Shown piece by piece: positions 17,646-26,632 of a stretch of 64,000 nt of DNA (its first letter is position 1; every line of letters begins with the position of its first letter). The translations under genes were made by a program, and so were the position numbers. Location of the stretch: contig JADGDR010000002.1 of assembly GCA_016744795.1 (NCBI GenBank), positions 238,648 through 302,647 of the forward strand, in the 5' to 3' direction. The stretch comes from Sulfurospirillum sp. (GTDB taxonomy: Bacteria > Campylobacterota > Campylobacteria > Campylobacterales > Sulfurospirillaceae). The notes below the pieces were generated by a model that saw only the letters and a list, made by a program, of their open reading frames with translations, had not been told where the DNA came from and did no database searches.

Positions 17646-19155
17646 ATATTCTCTTAGAAAAACCTAAATCTTTTAGAGTTGCTTTTGTATCATCTTTAGC
17701 CCCAATTATTCTAGGGGTAATAACAAATATTAACTCTTGTGTTGTTTTAGTTTTTGCAGAGTGTTTAAAGGCTTTACCTAAAAGTGGAATATCACTTAGA
17801 AAAGGAACATTATTTTCATCTACACCCTCATTTGTGGTTATAAGTCCTCCAAGTATAATAGTATTTCCATTTTTAACTTTTACTACCGTTGATAATTTCT
17901 TTTCTGCAGTATCTGGCGCAATTTCTCTAATGCCACTTTGTTTTGCATCATCTTCATTATATTTAAAATTACTTACTGAAGGGTTTATTCTTAAGATAAT
18001 TTCATTATTGTCAGTTATTTCTGGGGTAATATTTAGTAGTACTCCTATGAAAATAGTATAACTACTATAAGTAATAGTTATTTTACCATTTTCATCTTCA
18101 TCTCTATTTGTTTGAAGTCTATAGTTAACATTGTCACCAATTGTAATTAATGATTGCTGGTTATTCATAGTTAATACTTTTGGACTTGAAACAACTTTTG
18201 TTTCACCATTTGTATTTAAAAAATTAATTAAACCAGTCATAGAAAATAGTGCATCATTTACTACAGATAGTTTGCTATTAGCAAATGTTGCAGCGTCAGA
18301 TACAATAGAAGGGTTATCCTCTATTTTATCTTTAGAAAAAGTGTGAGTAGCTCCAGATTTTGCATTTCTACTTTTATTATTGAATTTAGCAGTACTTGCT
18401 AATTCTAATTGCATTTTAGACCAGTTAATACCTGTTTCTTTGGCATTCGTCATTTCAACAGATAATATAGTTACATCAATTAGGACTTGTTTATGTAGAT
18501 TTTTTTCTAATACCTTTATATACTTTTTTACTCTTTCTAGCTGTTGTTTAGTCCCTGTGACAGTAATTAAACCAGCATTCGAATTAATTATTGGACTTTT
18601 TGCTTTATACTCTTCAGATCCTGTATTCATTATTGCTGTTATTTCTGTTAATATTGTTGACCAAAAATCAAATTTATCTGCAGATTCAATAGTATTATCC
18701 GTAGAGATGTCTTTTTTCCCACCTTCTTGTGGTGTAGAATCAACTGAAGCATTAAAGTTAGCGGTTCCTTGTCTAATAGACGTTATATAATCAAGTTTAA
18801 AAGTCTTAGTTTTGAGAGCAGATATTTTTAGAAAGTTTTTATCATACGTATAATAAAGATCATTATCCGAGATAAGTACTTCAAAAATTTCATCAAGTGA
18901 AAGATCTTTGATATTTATGCCATACAACTTTTTTTGTATAAGAGTAGAAGCAATATCGTCTTTTATGATGATACTAAAATCACAACTATCAGCTATTTGA
19001 GTTAAGAGTTCAATACCTGTTACTTTCTCTGAAGTCTTTATATTAAACGCCCTATAATCACAACTCTTCGCAGCATTAAGTGGTTGAGTTAACATTGCCA
19101 CTAAGGCAAGTGCTAAGATATACCTACTTTGAAGAAAATTTAATTTTGCTAACAT
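17635..19155 (-). CDS. Outer-membrane secretin (MshL/PilQ/CtsD-like)
   Basis: 506 residues with a Sec signal peptide (about 1-29), an STN/N0 domain (about 40-110, LLTQIADSCDFSIIIKDDI), a NolW-type segment (GLITVTGTKQQLERVKKYI, about 195-215) and a C-terminal secretin barrel domain with VVSSPKVLTMNNQQSLITIG and ending in ELIFVITPRII. Forms the outer-membrane pore for a type IV pilus or DNA-uptake pseudopilus. AAGGAATAGCG precedes the ATG. The start lies 32 bases inside the MshK-like gene. Confidence 0.93.
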   Translation of the reverse strand: MLAKLNFLQSRYILALALVAMLTQPLNAAKSCDYRAFNIKTSEKVTGIELLTQIADSCDFSIIIKDDIASTLIQKKLYGINIKDLSLDEIFEVLISDNDLYYTYDKNFLKISALKTKTFKLDYITSIRQGTANFNASVDSTPQEGGKKDISTDNTIESADKFDFWSTILTEITAIMNTGSEEYKAKSPIINSNAGLITVTGTKQQLERVKKYIKVLEKNLHKQVLIDVTILSVEMTNAKETGINWSKMQLELASTAKFNNKSRNAKSGATHTFSKDKIEDNPSIVSDAATFANSKLSVVNDALFSMTGLINFLNTNGETKVVSSPKVLTMNNQQSLITIGDNVNYRLQTNRDEDENGKITITYSSYTIFIGVLLNITPEITDNNEIILRINPSVSNFKYNEDDAKQSGIREIAPDTAEKKLSTVVKVKNGNTIILGGLITTNEGVDENNVPFLSDIPLLGKAFKHSAKTKTTQELIFVITPRIIGAKDDTKATLKDLGFSKRIYEQ

Positions 19156-19570
19156 CGCTATTCCTTATAAAAAGTTCCTTTTTAGAGTGCTCATTTTTTA
19201 TGATTACACTATTACTTCTAATATTTGTCAATTTAAAATCCCCAATTTCACTGTTTATTTTGTGCCACTGTCCATTCACTTTCGCCTTATTATTAAAGGT
19301 TGCATTTAATATGTACATAGGTTTTTTTACTTTTACCGTTTTATTACCATCTTTTATAACTAGCCTTTTATCAGTTAGTATAAAAGGGGTTTTTACCTTA
19401 TCTATCTTTGAATCAGGCACACCAATACGTTTTTTACCAATTTGCGTAAAAAACTTGTCATATTTTATTAGTTTACTTTTAAAGTTCTTAGTAAATCTAT
19501 CATTTTTTGCTGCCACTAAAGCAGAAGATAAAATCAACGATAGCATTAATGTTAAAATAATTTTTTTCAA
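19124..19570 (-). CDS. MshK-like exported protein
   Basis: About 148 residues: Sec signal KKIILTLMLSLILSSALVAA, then a small basic beta-rich domain (LVIKDGNKTVKVKKPMYILN...). TTG 19570 makes a TTGA overlap with the upstream stop and places the signal peptide right at the N-terminus, with GGGGATGAAG as ribosome-binding site. An ATG at 19585 would add five residues. Its place between the PilO-like and secretin genes matches mshK; the Campylobacter analogue may be ctsR. Probably a periplasmic partner of the secretin. Confidence 0.72.
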   Translation of the reverse strand: MKKIILTLMLSLILSSALVAAKNDRFTKNFKSKLIKYDKFFTQIGKKRIGVPDSKIDKVKTPFILTDKRLVIKDGNKTVKVKKPMYILNATFNNKAKVNGQWHKINSEIGDFKLTNIRSNSVIIKNEHSKKELFIRNSDVSKIKFSSK

Positions 19571-20211
19571 TACTTCATCCCCCATACAGCTATATCAAGT
19601 GTCGTATCAATGGTATCACTACTCTTTAATTTTAAGTTGTTTATATCAACGACAAGTTCACTCTCTTCTAATTCATTTATAAATTTTAATATGTTTCTGA
19701 ATTTACCATTAAAGTTTATATGCACTGTTAAAACTTGTTTAATCTCTTGTAAGTTTGGTTCAAAAAACTTATTACTTATTAATCCAATTTCTATATGATA
19801 TTTTTGTGCTGTTAAAGCAATAGAATCTAAAAATTTAGCCCAGTTTTTATCATTAAAAAGCAAGTATGATAACTCTTTTAGCTTTTTATCTACATAGGCA
19901 TTAGCATATTTTGTCTCTTCTAAAAGCTTTTTTTGGTTTTTTAATTCTATTGATATCCTTTTGATCATAAAGTTTTCATCACCATTTCTTGTGACAGAAT
20001 TTAGATATGCAATTTCTTGACTCAATTTACTTTTGATACTTTTATGGGCATTTTTTGTTTGTTTTAACATCTTTTCAGTAACAGGAAAAACAGATGAGTA
20101 GATAACAAATCCGATTGTAACAAAAAGCATTAAAAAAATCAATGAGAGTTCACTACTTTTTTTTCCTTTAAGATTATTATCAATCTTATCAAATATACTA
20201 GGTCCACTCAT
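19567..20211 (-). CDS. PilO/MshJ-like inner-membrane alignment protein
   Basis: 214 residues with one membrane helix (about 22-42, SLIFLMLFVTIGFVIYSSVF), a coiled-coil stretch (about 50-110) and a C-terminal ferredoxin-like domain (about 125-214) as in PilO/GspM. It would bridge the inner-membrane platform and the periplasmic proteins. Follows the MshI-like gene after two bases and precedes the MshK-like gene. Confidence 0.8.
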   Translation of the reverse strand: MSGPSIFDKIDNNLKGKKSSELSLIFLMLFVTIGFVIYSSVFPVTEKMLKQTKNAHKSIKSKLSQEIAYLNSVTRNGDENFMIKRISIELKNQKKLLEETKYANAYVDKKLKELSYLLFNDKNWAKFLDSIALTAQKYHIEIGLISNKFFEPNLQEIKQVLTVHINFNGKFRNILKFINELEESELVVDINNLKLKSSDTIDTTLDIAVWGMKY

Positions 20212-20213
20212 AA

Positions 20214-21731
20214 TTAAAGTCCTACCACTATCTGACTAAGATAAAAATTGTTTTTTGCATCTTTTTTAATTTTGTCAGTAGTTATTTTGTATTTTTTTAG
20301 TTTTGTTAACTCTTTAATAAACTCAGTTATCTTTTTTTCACTTCTATTTTGAATCGAAAGCTTTATATCGTTTTTATCATAACTAATAACATCCATTTTA
20401 GATTTGTATTTATTTGATATGTTGATTAATTCAACTAATATAAGCGCTTTCATGGAATAATCTGTTTTTTTCTTATATATTTCAGTTAGTAGTTTTTTTC
20501 TAAATTCCAATTTTTCAGACTCTTTTTTGACTAAACCTACTATTTTAGCTTTAGCTTTTTTTAATTTAGCAATTTTAGCTCTTATTAGATTTGCTTTAGA
20601 ATTTGCTTTTCTATATTTATTTGTAGTTTGATTTATCTGAATTTGTAAAAATTGAGAATAGCCATACTGATAAGCTGGATATGCAGTAGTTAGTATAAGG
20701 CTAGCCACAATAATACCTATAAGTTTTCCAACAGGCCTTTCCTTGAACGGAGGTGGTCTTTGATATATGGAAAAATTTAATTTATCATCTCTGTTTTCAA
20801 AATATACCTGAGCAGTTAAAATCATAAGAATATGGATTTGGTCAACATACCACTCTTTTGAGTTAATAGCTATACTAAAATTGAATTCATAAGATTCTAG
20901 CCCTAAATAACTTTTTGCATATTCATCAACACCAATAAATGAACCAATTTCAGAACCCATATATATTTTATCAATAGTCTCAATAGAATATGAACGTTTT
21001 GCAAAAACAATAACGTCATTAATATATAAAAATAATTCTCCAAAAAGTTGCATTAAAAATGATTGGTAAGAGATATTTGTGCTTTTTAACCCTTCTGTTG
21101 TTAAGAGCTTATAAAAATCTTCTTCGTCTATTCTCTCTCCAATAAGTTCACAAAATTTTTCTGTTAATTCTGTTAATGAGTAGTGAAGTGATTTGGAATA
21201 TAGATACTCTCCTCCTCTATATATTGCTAAAAATGCATCATTTTTTTGGAAGTATACAAAACAATCTGTACCTTCTGACTCTAAAAGAGTTTTTTGATAT
21301 AAAGATGATATCAAAAATGGTGCAGTTGTCACGTAGTCTATATAATGAGTTTTTTTTCTTATATCAGATAATTGTGTATTTACAAGAGCAGTATCAATTA
21401 CAAAGACATTGAAAATTCTATTTTTAGTATCATTTGTTTCTGTTTCAAGATATGTAATTGTATACTCAATTGCTGAATCAAGCCCTAGTTCATCATAAAC
21501 TTTTATCTCAATAGCATCTTTGAGATCACTATCTGGGATGTTTTTGCTTATGTCTACAGTTGCACTTATGACATCTTTACTTTGTATATAAGATATAAAA
21601 AATGAGTTTTTATTACTCTTTTCTAATCTAAAAGGTTGAATCTCATTTTTAGCATATTTGTATGATTGTAATGATATTGGGTCAATTGAAACAATTTCTG
21701 AGAAATTATTTTTATTACTTTTTTCCGGCAT
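20214..21731 (-). CDS. MshI-like protein, apparent PilM-PilN fusion
   Basis: 505 residues. Residues 1-320 look like a diverged actin-fold PilM/GspL-type domain without an obvious signal peptide. A PilN-like junction follows (NFSIYQRPPPFKERP, 319-333), then one membrane helix (334-354), a coiled coil rich in Lys/Ala and a C-terminal small alpha/beta domain (about 430-505). First gene of the pilus operon; AGGTGGGGAC precedes the ATG. Domain assignment is from topology and position (mshI); the sequence itself is strongly diverged. Confidence 0.7.
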   Translation of the reverse strand: MPEKSNKNNFSEIVSIDPISLQSYKYAKNEIQPFRLEKSNKNSFFISYIQSKDVISATVDISKNIPDSDLKDAIEIKVYDELGLDSAIEYTITYLETETNDTKNRIFNVFVIDTALVNTQLSDIRKKTHYIDYVTTAPFLISSLYQKTLLESEGTDCFVYFQKNDAFLAIYRGGEYLYSKSLHYSLTELTEKFCELIGERIDEEDFYKLLTTEGLKSTNISYQSFLMQLFGELFLYINDVIVFAKRSYSIETIDKIYMGSEIGSFIGVDEYAKSYLGLESYEFNFSIAINSKEWYVDQIHILMILTAQVYFENRDDKLNFSIYQRPPPFKERPVGKLIGIIVASLILTTAYPAYQYGYSQFLQIQINQTTNKYRKANSKANLIRAKIAKLKKAKAKIVGLVKKESEKLEFRKKLLTEIYKKKTDYSMKALILVELINISNKYKSKMDVISYDKNDIKLSIQNRSEKKITEFIKELTKLKKYKITTDKIKKDAKNNFYLSQIVVGL

Positions 21732-21749
21732 GTCCCCACCTAAATTTGT

Positions 21750-21755
21750 ATTATA
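21750..21755 (-). promoter_or_regulatory. Probable -10 box of the pilus-biogenesis operon
   Basis: On the minus strand GGTTATAATAC carries a perfect TATAAT about 19 bases before the MshI-like ATG, in the 64-base gap to era. No convincing -35 was seen. Confidence 0.5.
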
Positions 21756-21795
21756 ACCTAAACTTTACTTACATTGTAACACAAGTAAAATTAAA

Positions 21796-22689
21796 CTACT
21801 CTATAATGTAACCTATTTTTGTTAATAAGTCTTTGTCTTGACTCCAACCTTGCTTTACAACAACAAAGAGTTTTAAAAAAATCCTTTTCCCCGCAAGATT
21901 TTCTATTGATTTTCTAGCTTCAAAACCAATTCGTTGTAAGGTTCTACCATCTTTTCCGATGATAATTCCTTTTTGACTCTTTTTGTCGACTATAATAGTA
22001 GCATAAATATTATCAATTTCATCACTTTCTTCAACTTTTTCCACCATTACATCGGCAAAATAAGGAATTTCTTCACTTGTATTATTGAAAATCGCTTCTC
22101 TTATGTACTCTTTATATAAATCTTTCACAGGATCCGTTGTTAAAATATCTGTATCATAGAGATAAGGGTGTTGGGGTAATTCTTTAATTACTTCATCTAA
22201 AAGATATGATTGTGTAATCCCTTTTTTGATTGATACTGGTACAAGTGCTTTAAATTTATCTTGGTATTTTGAATATTCTTCAATTTTTTTAAATAGGCTT
22301 TTTTTATCTATACTATCTACTTTTGTTAAAAGTAATATATGTGGGATATTTTTTACATTTCTTTCTAGAAATTTTATATAGTCTTTTAAATTATCACTTG
22401 CAGGTGCAAGAAAAAGTATTAAATCACAATCTCCCATAGCTTTTAATGCTTCGTCCATCATAAACTTATTAAGAAGTCTCTCTTTTTCATGTATTCCAGG
22501 AGTATCAACAAATATGATTTGAGCATTATTATGCATTGCAATGATATTTGAACGTTTTCTTGTTGCATTTGCTTTATGAGAAACCATAGCAATTTTTTCA
22601 CCAATAAGCCAATTTAGAAGAGAGCTTTTACCTGCATTTGGCCGTCCTATAACTGAAACGAATCCAGCTTTTGTTTTTATCTCACTCAT
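21796..22689 (-). CDS. era: Ribosome-assembly GTPase Era
   Basis: 297 residues. GTPase domain with G1 GRPNAGKSS, G3 DTPGIHE and G4 TKVD, then a C-terminal KH domain with GIIIGKDGRTLQRIG that binds the 3' end of 16S rRNA. Involved in 30S maturation. The start overlaps hslU by four bases, giving an argG-rplI-hslV-hslU-era transcription unit, an order I recall from C. jejuni. Confidence 0.97.
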   Translation of the reverse strand: MSEIKTKAGFVSVIGRPNAGKSSLLNWLIGEKIAMVSHKANATRKRSNIIAMHNNAQIIFVDTPGIHEKERLLNKFMMDEALKAMGDCDLILFLAPASDNLKDYIKFLERNVKNIPHILLLTKVDSIDKKSLFKKIEEYSKYQDKFKALVPVSIKKGITQSYLLDEVIKELPQHPYLYDTDILTTDPVKDLYKEYIREAIFNNTSEEIPYFADVMVEKVEESDEIDNIYATIIVDKKSQKGIIIGKDGRTLQRIGFEARKSIENLAGKRIFLKLFVVVKQGWSQDKDLLTKIGYIIE

Positions 22690-24011
22690 AATATATACTT
22701 ACTTACATCTTCGTCTTCTGCAATTTCATCAAGTCTTTCATGCACTAATTCTTTTGATACAGTGATATCTTCACCACTATGCTCATTTGCACTATAGCTT
22801 ATATCTTCAATGACTTTTTCTATAACTGTGTGAAGTCTTCTAGCTCCAATATCTTCCATTTTTTCATTTGCCATTTGTGATATCTTTGCAATTGCTTTTA
22901 TGGCATCGTCTTCAAAAGTTAGTTTTACTTTTTCTGTTTTTAGTAATGCTTCATATTGGCGTAGAAGAGAATTCTTAGCTTTTGTCAATATTTGGTAGAG
23001 TACATCTTCCGTTAGAGAGTCAAGTTCTACTCTTAGTGGAAATCTCCCTTGAAGTTCTGGTATCAAATCACTTGGTTTACTAAGATGAAATGCACCAGCA
23101 GCAATGAAGAGTATATGGTCAGTCTTAACCATTCCATACTTTGTATTAACATCACTTCCTTCAACAATAGGAAGAAGGTCACGTTGAACTCCTTCTTTGC
23201 TAGGATCACTTCTATGACTTGCACTTGAACTTACTGCTACTTTGTCTATTTCATCTAAAAATATAATTCCACCATTTTGTGCTCGCTCAATTGCTTCTAC
23301 TTTTATAGCTTCAAAATCTAAGAGTTTTTCACTAGCATCATGTTTTAGTGCTTCTTTAGCATTTTTGACTTTTAACTCTTTTTTTATACTATCTTTTCCA
23401 GTTCCTAAAATTTTAATAAAAGACTCTTGAACTTTTATCATTTCAGGGGGAAGAGAACTATCACTCATATCAGAGTTACCGCCAGTTATTTCAACTTCTA
23501 TGCTAAGCTCATCGAGTTCACCATTTCTTAATTTTTCTTCCATTCGAGCATAACTTTTTTTATAATCTTCTTTTTTTTCATCACTTGCCCCTTTTGGAAG
23601 AGGTGGAAGAAGTTTTTCTATGATAGTCTTTTCAACATGAGAATCTATGGAGCCAATATTTTTTTCTCTATGCTCATTTCTTACTAAGTTTACTGATGCC
23701 ATAACTAAATCTCTTACCATAGATTCTACATCACGACCGACAAAACCGACCTCTGTGTATTTACTAGCTTCCACTTTTACAAAAGGAAGATTCATCATTT
23801 TAGCTAGTCTTCTTGCAATCTCAGTCTTACCAACACCAGTATTTCCTATCATTAGAATATTTTTTGGCATAACTTCTTCTTGCATCTCGCTATCAAGTTG
23901 TAATCTTCTATATCTATTACGAAGTGCAATAGCAATCGCTTTTTTTGCATCAAATTGACCTATTATATACTCATCTAAGTAAGTAACAATCTCTTTAGGT
24001 GTCATATTCAT
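22686..24011 (-). CDS. hslU: HslU, ATPase of the HslUV protease
   Basis: 441 residues. AAA+ unfoldase: Walker A GNTGVGKTE, Walker B IIFLDEIDKV, the family pore-loop region near VEASKYTEVGFVGRDV, and the C-terminal segment ending EDVSKYIL that inserts into HslV. MTPKEIVTYLDEYIIGQ is the standard N-terminus. Directly follows hslV. Confidence 0.98.
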   Translation of the reverse strand: MNMTPKEIVTYLDEYIIGQFDAKKAIAIALRNRYRRLQLDSEMQEEVMPKNILMIGNTGVGKTEIARRLAKMMNLPFVKVEASKYTEVGFVGRDVESMVRDLVMASVNLVRNEHREKNIGSIDSHVEKTIIEKLLPPLPKGASDEKKEDYKKSYARMEEKLRNGELDELSIEVEITGGNSDMSDSSLPPEMIKVQESFIKILGTGKDSIKKELKVKNAKEALKHDASEKLLDFEAIKVEAIERAQNGGIIFLDEIDKVAVSSSASHRSDPSKEGVQRDLLPIVEGSDVNTKYGMVKTDHILFIAAGAFHLSKPSDLIPELQGRFPLRVELDSLTEDVLYQILTKAKNSLLRQYEALLKTEKVKLTFEDDAIKAIAKISQMANEKMEDIGARRLHTVIEKVIEDISYSANEHSGEDITVSKELVHERLDEIAEDEDVSKYIL

Positions 24012-24554
24012 CTATTTATTGTCCTCTAAAACAAAAGTTTTTATATTTGTATTTGTGTATATACAAAGTTCACCAGCTACTAAAAGACTCTCTTTTACTA
24101 GTTCTTCTGGATCTAATTTAGCATGTTTTTCCAGTGCTCGAGCTGCTGAAATGGCAAAGTTACCTCCACTGCCAATAGCTGCTATTTTACCATCTTCAGG
24201 TTCAACAACATCACCAGTTCCACTAAGTATATATATATGCTTAGTATCAAGAACTATCATCATAGCCTCTAAGCGTCTTAGCATTTTATCTTTACGCCAC
24301 TCTTTTGAAAATTCTATAACAGATTTAAAAAGATCACCTTTTTTTTGTTCTAAAATTCCCTCAAACATATCAAAAAGGTTAAAAGCATCAGCTGTGCTTC
24401 CTGCAAAACCAGCTAGAATTTTTCCATTGTGCAGTTTTCTAATTTTTGTTGCATTTCCTTTTAAAATTGCATTACCAAAAGTTACTTGTCCATCTCCACC
24501 AATGACAGCTTTACCATCAGCTTTATATCCAAGTATGGTTGTAGCATCAAACAT
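24012..24554 (-). CDS. hslV: HslV, peptidase of the HslUV protease
   Basis: 180 residues, proteasome beta-type fold. A four-residue propeptide (MFDA) precedes the catalytic Thr5 in [21 protein letters not shown], unlike the E. coli enzyme where only Met is removed. [14 protein letters not shown] is the conserved later segment. Adjacent to hslU with no gap. Confidence 0.97.
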   Translation of the reverse strand: MFDATTILGYKADGKAVIGGDGQVTFGNAILKGNATKIRKLHNGKILAGFAGSTADAFNLFDMFEGILEQKKGDLFKSVIEFSKEWRKDKMLRRLEAMMIVLDTKHIYILSGTGDVVEPEDGKIAAIGSGGNFAISAARALEKHAKLDPEELVKESLLVAGELCIYTNTNIKTFVLEDNK

Positions 24555-24556
24555 AC

Positions 24557-25003
24557 TTACTCTCCGATTATTTCTAGTTGTAAAGGTGCATGGATACCAT
24601 GACCTAATTTAATGGTTATATCAAAAATACCAGTCATTTTAATAGCATTTTTAATCTCTATAGTTTTTTTATCTATTTCAATTTTACATTGGTTTTGTAA
24701 TTCATGAGCAATTTCATCTTTTGTAACAGCTCCGAAAAGACTACCATTTGCTCCAAGTTTTCTTTTTATTTTAAGTTTAGCTTCTCCAAGTGCTGTTTGT
24801 GTCTCTTTCAATTTTTTCATTTCAGCTTCATTGGTAGCTGCTTGTTTTCTTAGAGTTGCTTCATGTTTTTTAAGTACTTCATTTGTTGCGTGAAGGGCAA
24901 GTTTATTTCCTATAAGAAAGTTTTTTCCATAACCATCTTTTACTTCTTTCATCTCTCCAGCTTTTCCTAAACCCTTGACATCTTTAATTAATAAAACTTT
25001 CAT
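24557..25003 (-). CDS. rplI: Ribosomal protein bL9
   Basis: 148 residues. The N-terminal domain [21 protein letters not shown] with GYGKNFLI binds 23S rRNA; a long helix and a C-terminal domain follow. Overlaps argG by four bases and precedes hslV by two. Confidence 0.98.
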   Translation of the reverse strand: MKVLLIKDVKGLGKAGEMKEVKDGYGKNFLIGNKLALHATNEVLKKHEATLRKQAATNEAEMKKLKETQTALGEAKLKIKRKLGANGSLFGAVTKDEIAHELQNQCKIEIDKKTIEIKNAIKMTGIFDITIKLGHGIHAPLQLEIIGE

Positions 25004-26232
25004 TCTTGTTCTCCATAAAATTTCTTATTTTTCCCACCAATTATAAATCTAAGAGCATTTAGTTTTATAAAACCTTCTGCATCTTTTTGATTATAAACCT
25101 CGTCTTCTTCAAACGTACAAAACTCTTCACTAAAAAGGTTGTTTTTTTCGCTGTTACGACCTACAACTATTACATTTCCTTTGTATAGTTTTAGTTTTAC
25201 TGTTCCATTTACTGTTTCTTGCGATTTATCAATCATAGCTTGCATCATTTCACGCTCTGGAGCAAACCAAAAACCGTTGTAGATGGTTTTTGCATATCTT
25301 GGCATAAGTTCATCTTTTAGATGAGCAGCTTCACGGTCAAGCGTGATACTTTCAATTGCTCTATGGGCTTTTAACATAATAGTTCCACCAGGAGTCTCAT
25401 AACAACCACGGCTCTTCATACCTACAAATCTATTTTCAACTATGTCTATTCTTCCTATACCATGTTTATTTCCAAGAGTATTAAGAGTTTCAAGCATTTT
25501 TGCAGGACTTAGTTGAACACCATTTAGCGCAACTGGGTCACCATTTTTGTATTCAAGCTCAATTCTTTCCGCTTTATCAGGTGCCTCTTCAGGACTTACT
25601 GACCATCTCCACATATCATCTTCTGGTTCTTGGTTTGGATTTTCCAAAACCAGTCCTTCATAAGAAATATGAAGTAAGTTTGCATCCATAGAGTAAGGAG
25701 ATTTTCCTTTTTTCTTTTCTATTGGTATATTATGTTCTTTGGCATAAGCTAAAAGCTTTTCTCTTGAGTTTAAGTCCCATTCTCTCCAAGGAGCGATAAT
25801 AGTCAAGTCTGAGTTGATTCCAAGATAACCTAGCTCAAATCTAACTTGATCATTTCCTTTTCCAGTTGCCCCATGACTAACGGCATCAGCCCCTGTAAGT
25901 GCAGCAATCTCAGCTTGGCGTTTTGCTATTAGTGGACGAGCTATACTAGTTCCTAGTAGATATTCACCTTCATAAATTGCATTTGCTCTAAACATTGGAA
26001 ATACATAGTCTCTAACAAACTCTTCTTTTAAGTCTTCTATAAAAATATTTTCTGGTTTTATACCAAGTTCAATCGCCTTTTTTCTAGCAGGTTCAAGTTC
26101 TTCTCCTTGTCCAACGTCTGCTGTAAAAGTTACTACTTCACAGTTAAATTCATCTTGTAGCCATTTTAAAATTATACTTGTGTCAAGCCCACCTGAGTAA
26201 GCTAAAACTACTTTTTTTACATCTTTACGCAT
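25000..26232 (-). CDS. argG: Argininosuccinate synthase
   Basis: Joins citrulline and aspartate in arginine synthesis. 410 residues. The N-terminal ATP pyrophosphatase loop [14 protein letters not shown] and the [14 protein letters not shown] signature are present. CAGGAAG precedes the ATG. Heads the argG-rplI-hslV-hslU-era unit, divergent from the S4 gene. Confidence 0.98.
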   Translation of the reverse strand: MRKDVKKVVLAYSGGLDTSIILKWLQDEFNCEVVTFTADVGQGEELEPARKKAIELGIKPENIFIEDLKEEFVRDYVFPMFRANAIYEGEYLLGTSIARPLIAKRQAEIAALTGADAVSHGATGKGNDQVRFELGYLGINSDLTIIAPWREWDLNSREKLLAYAKEHNIPIEKKKGKSPYSMDANLLHISYEGLVLENPNQEPEDDMWRWSVSPEEAPDKAERIELEYKNGDPVALNGVQLSPAKMLETLNTLGNKHGIGRIDIVENRFVGMKSRGCYETPGGTIMLKAHRAIESITLDREAAHLKDELMPRYAKTIYNGFWFAPEREMMQAMIDKSQETVNGTVKLKLYKGNVIVVGRNSEKNNLFSEEFCTFEEDEVYNQKDAEGFIKLNALRFIIGGKNKKFYGEQE

Positions 26233-26363
26233 ACATCTTCCTGTAATTTAATTTAATTGTAGAGATTCTACCAAAAGTAATTAAAATATTTGCTTATTTG
26301 GGTAAAAAATGTTTTTACCGCAAAAAGTGTTCCATAAAAAAGAAAATTTAACTTTAGTTTTGT

Positions 26364-26369
26364 TAGAAT
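26364..26369 (+). promoter_or_regulatory. Probable -10 box before the S4-domain gene
   Basis: TTGTTAGAAT: a TAGAAT box 17 bases before the proposed TTG start in the argG/S4 divergent gap. A short leader of about 10 bases would leave AAAGGA as ribosome-binding site. Confidence 0.45.
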
Positions 26370-26386
26370 GCCCAAAAGGAATAATT

Positions 26387-26632
26387 TTGAGAATAGATAA
26401 ATTTTTAAATTCAGTAAACATTACTAAACGTAGAGCTGTTTCAGAAGATATGTGTAGAAATGGTGTGGTTGAGATAAATGCTAAGGTTGTAAAAGCTGCA
26501 AAAGATGTAAAAGTTGGTGATAAAATTACTATCAATTATCTTCAAAAAACAGTAAGTTATTCTGTGCTACAAATTCCAACAACAAAAACAATTCCAAAAT
26601 CAAAACAGAGTGAGTATGTCAATGAACTATAA
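26387..26632 (+). CDS. S4-domain RNA-binding protein (Hsp15/RqcP-like)
   Basis: 81 residues when started at TTG 26387 (protein MRIDKFLNSVNITKRRAVSED). This is the normal N-terminus of the family and places AAAGGA six bases upstream; a longer ATG-initiated reading frame from 26309 adds an unrelated N-terminus. The S4 fold covers residues 1-60. Such proteins bind rRNA/tRNA on stalled 50S subunits. It overlaps trpD by 11 bases. Confidence 0.85.
   Translation: MRIDKFLNSVNITKRRAVSEDMCRNGVVEINAKVVKAAKDVKVGDKITINYLQKTVSYSVLQIPTTKTIPKSKQSEYVNEL

Noticed and set aside
24019-24612. Long open frame antisense to hslV and rplI (197 codons)
   Set aside because: Entirely opposite well-identified genes, no homology-like features; a shadow of codon bias. 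The same applies to other antisense frames such as those opposite the secretin (18380-18790), pta (9402-9704) and proA (42212-42610).
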